NCBI GenBank assembly: GCA_947175285.1
Contig: CAMWMM010000161.1
Coordinates: forward strand, 1-9,437
DNA: 9,437 nt
Source of the DNA: an uncultured Lachnospiraceae bacterium
GTDB taxonomy: Bacteria; Bacillota_A; Clostridia; Lachnospirales; Lachnospiraceae
Direction: 5' to 3'
Positions 1 through 4,846 of the stretch are shown here, piece by piece. The notes under the pieces are model-generated. The model was not told the origin of the DNA. It ran no database searches and saw only the letters and a program-made list of their open reading frames with translations. How positions within the stretch are numbered: the stretch's first letter is position 1; each line of letters starts with the position of its first letter. The translations under genes and the position numbers were made by a program.

Positions 1-17
1 TTGTTTATAAGAGACAG
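1..17. other. Probable Tn5/Nextera mosaic-end adapter residue
   Basis: Bases 6-17 read TATAAGAGACAG, identical to the inner end of the Tn5 19-bp mosaic end used in tagmentation libraries. Over the 17 bases 15 match; the mismatches are at positions 1 and 5. The dipeptidase reading frame is cut exactly where this segment starts, and the apparent C-terminus (RTCLL, then stop) is encoded largely by it. The likely reading is an untrimmed library adapter at a contig end, not genomic DNA. A genuine chance match is possible but unlikely given its position at base 1. Confidence 0.8.
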
Positions 18-649
18 GTCCTCCCACCTGTATCTGAATCACTTCCTCCCTCCCGGGATTCCCACATCACCGGCAGTTTGCAGTCTGCCCTTACGCCGCC
101 TGCGCAGCTTGCCAGCAAAACGCCCTCCTCTTCATTATCGAGATTCAGCATTCTTCTGCCTTGCAGCATAGACACGTCAATTTCTCTGGCGCCATCCATC
201 CCGGTTTCTTCCCCCACGGTCAGAATGACCTCCAGCCGCGGATGCGGAATATCTTTGGCATTCAGAAGCGCCAACAGATATGCCACGGCAATACCGTCAT
301 CCCCGCCAAGGCTTGTTCCTTTTGCCGAAATAAAATCCCCATCTCTCGTAAGGCGCAGCGGCTCCGTCTGCATATCGATGTCGCACAACTCCTCTTTGAC
401 CGCTACCATATCCATATGTCCCTGCAGAATCATTGTCTCTTCCGTCTCATAGCCGGGTGCCGCTTCCTTGATAATAATAATATTTTTCCAATCATCCTGA
501 ATACAGAAAAGCCCCCGTTCTTCGGCGAACGCTTTCAAGTAATCGCTCAGTTTTTCCTCATTGCCTGAGCCGTGCGGTATCTTACATATTTCTTCAAAAA
601 AGTGAAAAACCGGCGCCGGTTCTATTCCTGCCAATACATTCTCTTCCAT
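18..649 (-). CDS. pepD: Aminoacyl-histidine dipeptidase (PepD-type, M20 family), N-terminal part only
   Basis: Cytosolic di-zinc M20 metallopeptidase of the PepD (Xaa-His / non-specific dipeptidase) type, which hydrolyses dipeptides for amino-acid supply. About 200 residues of an approximately 480-residue family are present. Metal and catalytic motifs are visible in family order: GHMDM (H78, D80), LGGDDG (bridging D117), GEETGMDGA (general base E147, ligand E148) and LNLDNEEEG (D171). The rest of the enzyme, including the lid domain and final His ligand, lies outside the window. The ATG at 649 has AGGAGG (656-661) six bases upstream. The gene follows the rplT terminator, so it probably has its own transcription, but I see no clear promoter. 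Near 44-54 the frame shifts: removing one G from the minus-strand GGAGGGAGGAA run gives REEEVIQIQVGGP, which fits the family better than the literal REGGSDSDTGG. This is probably a sequencing error beside the adapter. Confidence 0.88.
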
Positions 650-667
650 CTCTGCCCTCCTAAGGTG

Positions 668-704
668 AAAAAATGGAGAACAGCATTATACTATCCTCCA
701 TTTT
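668..704 (-). terminator. Intrinsic terminator after rplT
   Basis: The minus strand carries a 14-bp stem (arms 691-704 and 670-683, including two G-U pairs) around a 7-base loop, followed by six Ts (668-673). It lies 12 bases after the rplT stop and just before the pepD ribosome binding site. It should end the infC-rpmI-rplT transcript. Confidence 0.9.
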
Positions 705-715
705 CATAGTTTGTC

Positions 716-1072
716 TTATTTCAGATTTGCTTTTGCAAGTTCAGCCAATGTCTTAAAGCCGTCTGCATCATTTACTGCCATTTCAGCTAACATCTTTCTG
801 TTCATGTCAACACCGGCATTCTTCAGTCCGTACATAAATTTGCTGTAAGAAATACCGTTCATTCTTGCTGCAGCGTTAATACGTGCAATCCACAACTGTC
901 TGAACTGACGTTTTCTTTCTTTTCTGCCGGCGTATGAGGATGTTAATGCTCTCATTACTGACTGTTTTGCAATTCTGTACTGTTTTGATCTCGCTCCTCT
1001 ATATCCTTTTGCAAGTCTTAATACTTTGTTATGTTTTTTCTTAGCGTTTACACCGCCCTTAATTCTTGCCAT
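716..1072 (-). CDS. rplT: 50S ribosomal protein L20
   Basis: Large-subunit protein that binds 23S rRNA early in 50S assembly. In Firmicutes it also represses its own operon through the leader upstream of infC. The 118 residues are full family length: the basic N-terminal extension ([18 protein letters not shown]) that threads into rRNA, the [11 protein letters not shown] segment, and the globular C-terminal part with [11 protein letters not shown]. The C-terminal domain is the part known to bind the mRNA leader in related bacteria. An AGGAGGA-type site precedes the ATG, and the gene starts 14 bases after rpmI. It is the last gene of the operon, followed by a strong terminator. Confidence 0.98.
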   Translation of the reverse strand: MARIKGGVNAKKKHNKVLRLAKGYRGARSKQYRIAKQSVMRALTSSYAGRKERKRQFRQLWIARINAAARMNGISYSKFMYGLKNAGVDMNRKMLAEMAVNDADGFKTLAELAKANLK

Positions 1073-1086
1073 GTCTATTCTCCTCC

Positions 1087-1284
1087 TTACAGATAGGGTA
1101 AAATTTTCTTCATATTCTTAACATTCGTTGTATCCGTCATAGCAGGTTTTCTAAGATTCCTCTTATTCTTTGTGGTTTTCTTAGTTAAGATATGGCGTTT
1201 ATAAGCTTTACTTCTTTTTAATTTACCTGTTCCAGTCACTTTAAAACGTTTTGCGGCTGATTTGCTTGTCTTCATTTTTGGCAT
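1087..1284 (-). CDS. rpmI: 50S ribosomal protein L35
   Basis: Small basic large-subunit protein of 65 residues, the normal family size, starting [15 protein letters not shown] and ending with the typical KKILPYL. I place the start at the ATG at 1284 because AGGAGG (1294-1299) lies nine bases before it and because L35 proteins begin MPK. An in-frame ATG at 1314 would add ten residues ([10 protein letters not shown]) without a comparable site. It lies between infC and rplT, the usual order, and is probably translated from the shared polycistronic mRNA. Confidence 0.97.
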   Translation of the reverse strand: MPKMKTSKSAAKRFKVTGTGKLKRSKAYKRHILTKKTTKNKRNLRKPAMTDTTNVKNMKKILPYL

Positions 1285-1357
1285 TTTCAAAATCCTCCTG
1301 TATTTATCATTCATTCGATATCACATAGGGATACCGTTTATTTTAAACTGAGCCACA

Positions 1358-1864
1358 CTATCGCTTCTCAGCTAAAAACATAGTCATACTCCTGCCCTCT
1401 ACTTTCGGAGCTTTCTCAACTACTGCAATATCAGCAAGAGCTTCAGCAAAATCATCCAGAATATGCTTGCTGTTATTCATATGCGTCATTTCACGTCCGC
1501 GGAAACGAAGTGTTACTTTCACCCTGTCTCCTTTTGTAATGAACTTTCTTGCAGCATTGACTTTTGTATTCAGGTCATTGGTATCAATGTTCGGTGATAA
1601 CCTTATTTCCTTGATTTCAATTACTTTTTGTTTTTTCTTTGCTTCTTTTTCTTTTCTGGTCTGCTCATATTTGAACTTACCGTAATCTACGATTTTACAA
1701 ACCGGCGGCTTTGCTGTCGGTGCAATCTTAACCAAATCAACACCGGCTTCCTCTGCAAGCTGCAACGCTTCTTTCGCAGACATAATTCCGAGCTGTTCCC
1801 CGTCTTCTCCGATTACTCTGACTTCTTTGTCTCTAATCTGTTCGTTAATGAATAAATCGCTAAT
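1358..1864 (-). CDS. infC: Translation initiation factor IF-3, AUU start
   Basis: IF-3 binds the 30S subunit, blocks premature 50S joining and checks the start codon and initiator tRNA. The 168 residues show the N domain (INEQIRDKEVRVIG, DLVKIAP, PPVCKIVDYGKFKYE), a charged helical linker around 66-86 rich in Lys/Glu, and the C domain with RFRGREMTH (120-128) and VEKAPKVEGRSM. I place the start at the ATT at 1864, because AGGAGG (1873-1878) lies eight bases upstream and the protein then begins (M)SDLFINEQ, as IF-3 proteins do. A TTG at 1903 is in frame but has no ribosome binding site and sits in the terminator's U-tract. AUU starts are known for infC in other bacteria, where IF-3 represses its own translation by rejecting non-AUG codons. 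Confidence 0.95.
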   Translation of the reverse strand: MSDLFINEQIRDKEVRVIGEDGEQLGIMSAKEALQLAEEAGVDLVKIAPTAKPPVCKIVDYGKFKYEQTRKEKEAKKKQKVIEIKEIRLSPNIDTNDLNTKVNAARKFITKGDRVKVTLRFRGREMTHMNNSKHILDDFAEALADIAVVEKAPKVEGRSMTMFLAEKR

Positions 1865-1872
1865 AGCTTTAC

Positions 1873-1878
1873 CCTCCT
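1873..1878 (-). promoter_or_regulatory. infC ribosome binding site that fixes the AUU start
   Basis: A perfect AGGAGG (part of CAGGAGGGTAAAGCT) lies eight bases upstream of the ATT codon at 1862-1864. No ATG or GTG in the infC frame lies at a suitable distance, so this site is the main evidence for initiation at AUU. Confidence 0.85.
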
Positions 1879-1901
1879 GATAAGAAAAAATCGAGTGACA
1901 C

Positions 1902-1932
1902 AAAATAAAAAGTGGACAGCATAACTATCCAC
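1902..1932 (-). terminator. Leader attenuator terminator upstream of infC
   Basis: Minus-strand hairpin GTGGATAG-TTATG-CTGTCCAC (8-bp stem with one G-U pair; arms 1925-1932 and 1912-1919), followed by TTTTTATTTT (1902-1911). It lies inside the leader, before the infC ribosome binding site and about 130 bases after the expected transcription start, so it can only serve as a conditional terminator. Its 5' arm is complementary to an upstream leader segment (2023-2029), which offers an antiterminator pairing. Confidence 0.85.
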
Positions 1933-2060
1933 CATAAATTACGTCTGAAATAACCCCAAAATACTTCGGAGATACGACATCTGATTATGAACGCCTGCGA
2001 GCACATTTGCTGCAGGGTGAGAGTGGATACTCTGCTTGCTTTTCATATGTTCTTTACACA
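1902..2060 (-). promoter_or_regulatory. Ribosomal protein L20 leader (infC-rpmI-rplT attenuator)
   Basis: The untranslated leader between the promoter and infC is about 195 bases and ends in an attenuator terminator. In Bacillus subtilis, L20 binds the equivalent leader, mimicking its 23S rRNA site, and promotes premature termination of infC-rpmI-rplT. Here I see a small hairpin AGAGT-ATCC-ACTCT (2020-2033), whose loop and 3' arm (TATCCAC, minus strand, 2023-2029) can instead pair with GTGGATA, the terminator 5' arm (1926-1932). The position, the operon and this switchable pairing support the call. I could not test a covariance model, and the exact boundaries are approximate. Confidence 0.8.
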
Positions 2061-2067
2061 CTATGAC

Positions 2068-2096
2068 ACTATACCATATGATATTCGGTATGTCAA
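2068..2096 (-). promoter_or_regulatory. Sigma-A promoter of the infC operon
   Basis: A perfect -35 TTGACA (2091-2096) and -10 TATAGT (2068-2073) are separated by exactly 17 bases on the minus strand. The predicted start is near 2060. An all-A/T inverted repeat begins six bases upstream of the -35, in the position of an UP element. Such a strong promoter suits a translation operon. Confidence 0.9.
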
Positions 2097-2101
2097 CCAA
2101 T

Positions 2102-2127
2102 ATTTTAAAAATTAAAATTTTTAAAAT
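2102..2127. repeat. Pure A/T inverted repeat, possible UP element and terminator
   Basis: ATTTTAAAAAT and ATTTTTAAAAT form a perfect 11-bp inverted repeat (2102-2112 and 2117-2127) with a 4-base spacer, without a single G or C. It covers the stop codon of the lipoprotein gene (2121-2123) and ends six bases before the infC -35 box. A/T tracts at that distance commonly bind the RNA polymerase alpha C-terminal domain. As RNA the stem is weak, so any terminator role for the lipoprotein gene is uncertain. Confidence 0.6.
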
Positions 2128-2819
2128 GTTAAATGTATTGTTGCCGCACTTGCCTCAAACTCTTCCGTTCTATCATATTCATTTGTCTGGGAATATGTAA
2201 CAACGTAACTCTTATCAGCATTAATCACGTATGCCAACTGGGTAATCTCAACATCGTCTACCGTATATGTACATAAAAACCGGAATGCGGGATAACCGTC
2301 TATCGCTATTCTCTCATAACTCTGCAAATCCACATCTACATCCGTACCATAAATCTGCTCAAAATTATTTTGTATCTGTATCAGTAAAGTATCTTCTGTC
2401 ATAAGCTGCATGGAAATGTCTTTATCCATTTCCACATAGTATATTGTGGAAGCGTCAATCGGATAACGTTTTGTCACATACATACCGGGAATATCCTCAA
2501 TTTCCGTAAATCCCTCCGGCAGTGCAAATGTACATCCCCTTGTTTCCCCGGTACTTTCTATAATAGAAGTATCCAGTTCATTTTCTTCCAGTAACTGCGT
2601 CGTCAGTTCCTCTTTTGTCTCTTCATCAATGTCGATGTCTTCCGCCTGTCCCTGACTGCTTTCCGCTGAAACATCTTCCTTATCCGCCGCCGTTTCCTCT
2701 TCTGACGGCTCTGTTTCCACAACGCCATCCGGCGCCGATACTTCTTCCGCTTCACTGTTCCCACATCCGGTTAAAGAACAAATCAGCAAAACACCAAGTA
2801 CAAAAATTTTCTTTCTCAT
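2121..2819 (-). CDS. Predicted lipoprotein of unknown function
   Basis: A 232-residue exported protein. The first 19 residues form a lipoprotein signal: MRKK, a hydrophobic run (IFVLGVLLICS) and the lipobox LTGC with Cys19 as lipidation site, so it should be anchored on the outer face of the cytoplasmic membrane. Residues 20-75 are an acidic, Ser/Thr/Glu-rich linker of low complexity. From about residue 92 a compact domain begins (CTFALPEGFTEI... GYPAFRFLCTYTV... YVVTYSQ... FEASAATIHL). Its strand-rich pattern resembles PsbP/Mog1-like lipoprotein domains of clostridia, but that is an inference from general shape and no function follows. I choose the ATG at 2819 because the signal peptide starts there; an in-frame GTG at 2849 would put ten polar residues in front. 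It lies 65 bases after the DUF1540 gene and may share its transcript. Confidence 0.85.
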   Translation of the reverse strand: MRKKIFVLGVLLICSLTGCGNSEAEEVSAPDGVVETEPSEEETAADKEDVSAESSQGQAEDIDIDEETKEELTTQLLEENELDTSIIESTGETRGCTFALPEGFTEIEDIPGMYVTKRYPIDASTIYYVEMDKDISMQLMTEDTLLIQIQNNFEQIYGTDVDVDLQSYERIAIDGYPAFRFLCTYTVDDVEITQLAYVINADKSYVVTYSQTNEYDRTEEFEASAATIHLTF

Positions 2820-2884
2820 CAGTCTACCTGCCTTATTGTTATCATACACGATACGCAGGCAGCTTAGCCTCCCCTAAATTCATA

Positions 2885-3199
2885 CTAAGACTCCCTGAAG
2901 GTCGCGCATTCCGTACCTTTGCAATCTGATGCACCGCATCCTGAAATATCCACATGCTCCGCATGACATTTATAATTACTATTATACACACAATTCGCCG
3001 CTTCGCAATCAATACTGATTACCTTGCTCGGATGATTCAGGGAACTGGTATAAGAATCACCTTTCCTCTGAGAAAAACTCTCACAGCATGTATCGCGGCT
3101 TGTGTCCGCATGCTGTCCGCCTACCATAATATCTCCTTTACAGCAGCAGCACTCCTCATTATAACAACAATTCTCCACGCCACATTTTAACTCTGCCAT
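2885..3199 (-). CDS. Cysteine-rich protein with two DUF1540-like modules
   Basis: A 104-residue protein with 15 cysteines. Two copies of a DUF1540-type module are visible: residues 4-42 (LKCGVENCCYNEECCCC ... TCCESF) and residues 63-101 (IDCEAANCVYNSNYKC ... DCKGTECATF). Both follow the family pattern C-x4-C-x-Y-N ... C ... C-x-[ST]-F. The spacing suggests metal binding, but the function of the family is not established. The first copy is odd in carrying CCCC (17-20) and CC pairs. The ATG at 3199 has AGGAGG (3205-3210) five bases upstream; an in-frame TTG at 3220 has no such site. No signal peptide is visible, so the protein is probably cytoplasmic. It lies between the glycosyltransferase and the lipoprotein. 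Confidence 0.88.
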   Translation of the reverse strand: MAELKCGVENCCYNEECCCCKGDIMVGGQHADTSRDTCCESFSQRKGDSYTSSLNHPSKVISIDCEAANCVYNSNYKCHAEHVDISGCGASDCKGTECATFRES

Positions 3200-3229
3200 A
3201 ATAACCTCCTGATTTTTCAATGAATTTTT

Positions 3230-3268
3230 CTAACGCTTAATATGCGTTATTAAGGTTATTATTGCCAT
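3230..3268 (-). other. Possible 12-codon leader ORF before the DUF1540 gene
   Basis: The minus strand has ATG with AGGA six bases upstream, encoding MAIITLITHIKR and a stop. It begins 12 bases after the glycosyltransferase stop and ends 30 bases before the DUF1540 start. It is rich in Ile and Thr codons and overlaps two hairpins that cannot form together. It may be a leader peptide or only chance; a short ORF of this size proves little. Confidence 0.3.
3231..3254 (-). repeat. Two overlapping, mutually exclusive inverted repeats
   Basis: A perfect 7-bp repeat, CTTAATA-N5-TATTAAG (3236-3254), overlaps a perfect 6-bp repeat, TAACGC-N7-GCGTTA (3231-3249), so only one hairpin can form at a time. 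They lie between the glycosyltransferase and the DUF1540 gene. This could be a weak processing or termination structure or an operator; the run of A, rather than T, after the second stem on the minus strand argues against a standard terminator. Confidence 0.4.
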
Positions 3269-3280
3269 GTTGTTTCCTTT

Positions 3281-4846
3281 TCATTCTGAAACCGAATAAA
3301 TATTAAACCAATACCGCTCCAGCATATAACTGCCGGTTTCTTCTACTTTCAGTCCGTCGGCCTCCCACTGTGCCTTAATATCTTCCCTGCTGTTAAAACT
3401 TCCGAAAAACCAGACTTTTTTCCCCGCATCAAGCCACTGCTTTATCTGCGCGGTGTCTTCTACAACCGGTTTATTTCCAAATATTTCCTGTATCAATTCT
3501 TCCGGTGTTCCGCACCACAAATAATTCTCCTGTGGCAGATAATATCCCGCTGCAGCCTGAAGCTGATTAAAATTATACACAATGATATCTTCCTTCGCAA
3601 TGCCGGAAACTGCCTGTTCGCATTCTTTCATTAAAACAATCTTATATTCTTCTTCTCCCATAAACGCCCGGTAATCCCGAATGCCAATGATAAAAACCAG
3701 AAGCACCGCCAGAGTAGATACTGCTGTTTTACAGCGTTCTTTTGCTCCAAATACAAATGCTTCATCCAAATTAAGAACAAAACAAAACCAGAAACAGCCC
3801 ATTGCCGGAATCATATACCGATACACGAAAATCGGTCTGATAATAATGGATGCCAGAAAGCCGAAAGCAACCAGACCGCATAATACAATACAGCCTGCCG
3901 CCGCGTAATAAAAATTCTCCAATTTCGCAACCCTATCTTCATCCCGCTTCCATGACTGATATGTCTGATAGGCGCGCTCTGCCAGTAAAGCAAGATAGAG
4001 CAAAAACAAAATCACGGCAAGCGCTACATTGACTTGTTCGGTCGAAAATACCGGTTTCATTAAAAATTTCACACAACCGCCGATACTTCTCCATGTAAGC
4101 GGTAAAATCCAGTAATTCTCACGCACTGCCCGAATCTGAGAAAGTAAAACAAAGAGCCACGGCAGATAGCCGATAACGGATACTGCAACACAGACAGCCC
4201 ATTTTTTTATGAATCGGCTCTCCAGCCGATACCGAATGAAAAACCACACCAATAAAGAAACATATATCATAATGACGGCAACACAGGCAAAATACTGTGT
4301 ATAAGCCGCTGCCAGTCCATACAGCATCAATGCGGTATAGTGCCTGCACGGACAGCTTCTGTCACGAATCATCTCATAAGCATGAAAAAAAGCTGCCGTC
4401 ACGAAAAACAATGCCCAGCCGTACATTCGTATTTCTACTGTGTAAGCGCTCATCTGCGGCATTGCTATGGTACAAAACGTAAACGCTCCCGCTGTAAATG
4501 TACCGAATCTTCTGCGTAAGAATACCAGAGCATAAATAAGCAGCAGATAATAAGGCATGACCGATACTATCTTTGCCATAATAATCGTGTCTGTCGATGG
4601 AATAATAAGTTTACATAAGTCTACTATTCCTTTGGTGATACCGTAATATAACGGCGGATGTACATCCTGTGCCGTAAAATGAATGAATTCACCATAGGAA
4701 TGCTCTATCATCCCTATGGTGAACAACTCATCATACCAGATATCTCTGCTAAAGCACAAGCGGACGCTGTTTGCAAGCATCACAAAGCTAACCGCAATAA
4801 AAAGCCATCCGAGCGCTTCTTTAAAAGATATATTCTTTAATTTCAT
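3281..4846 (-). CDS. Multi-pass GT-C / family-39-like glycosyltransferase
   Basis: A 521-residue integral membrane protein resembling the PMT_2/ArnT-like glycosyltransferase family, which uses lipid-phosphate sugars on the outer face of the membrane. The first transmembrane segment (about 12-30) leads into an outer loop with the acidic pair WYDE (D39, E40) and DVHPPLYY (61-68), both hallmarks of the family, followed by the EIRMYGWAL motif (138-146). About ten hydrophobic segments run to residue 389. Residues 395-521 form a soluble tail, probably outside. Donor and acceptor cannot be told from sequence. The ATG at 4846 shares one base with the thrS stop (TAATG), so translation is probably coupled to thrS. 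A glycosyltransferase has no evident functional tie to thrS; the linkage may be only transcriptional. Confidence 0.85.
   Translation of the reverse strand: MKLKNISFKEALGWLFIAVSFVMLANSVRLCFSRDIWYDELFTIGMIEHSYGEFIHFTAQDVHPPLYYGITKGIVDLCKLIIPSTDTIIMAKIVSVMPYYLLLIYALVFLRRRFGTFTAGAFTFCTIAMPQMSAYTVEIRMYGWALFFVTAAFFHAYEMIRDRSCPCRHYTALMLYGLAAAYTQYFACVAVIMIYVSLLVWFFIRYRLESRFIKKWAVCVAVSVIGYLPWLFVLLSQIRAVRENYWILPLTWRSIGGCVKFLMKPVFSTEQVNVALAVILFLLYLALLAERAYQTYQSWKRDEDRVAKLENFYYAAAGCIVLCGLVAFGFLASIIIRPIFVYRYMIPAMGCFWFCFVLNLDEAFVFGAKERCKTAVSTLAVLLVFIIGIRDYRAFMGEEEYKIVLMKECEQAVSGIAKEDIIVYNFNQLQAAAGYYLPQENYLWCGTPEELIQEIFGNKPVVEDTAQIKQWLDAGKKVWFFGSFNSREDIKAQWEADGLKVEETGSYMLERYWFNIYSVSE

Noticed and set aside
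1..17. A real transposon end interrupting pepD
   Set aside because: Only the synthetic-like mosaic end is present, at the extreme edge, with no transposase or target duplication; library adapter explains it better.
684..692. TATAAT in the loop of the rplT terminator as a pepD promoter
   Set aside because: No -35 element lies at 16-18 bases, and the hexamer is explained by the loop sequence; promoter activity cannot be supported.
1865..1903. N-terminal extension of IF-3 from the TTG at 1903
   Set aside because: No ribosome binding site precedes it, it lies in the terminator U-tract, and the added residues are not IF-3-like.
2828..2862. CTGCCT/AGGCAG pairing that could hide the lipoprotein ribosome binding site
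   Set aside because: The stem is only 6 bp with a 23-base or longer loop, and the ribosome binding site itself is weak; not enough to call regulation.
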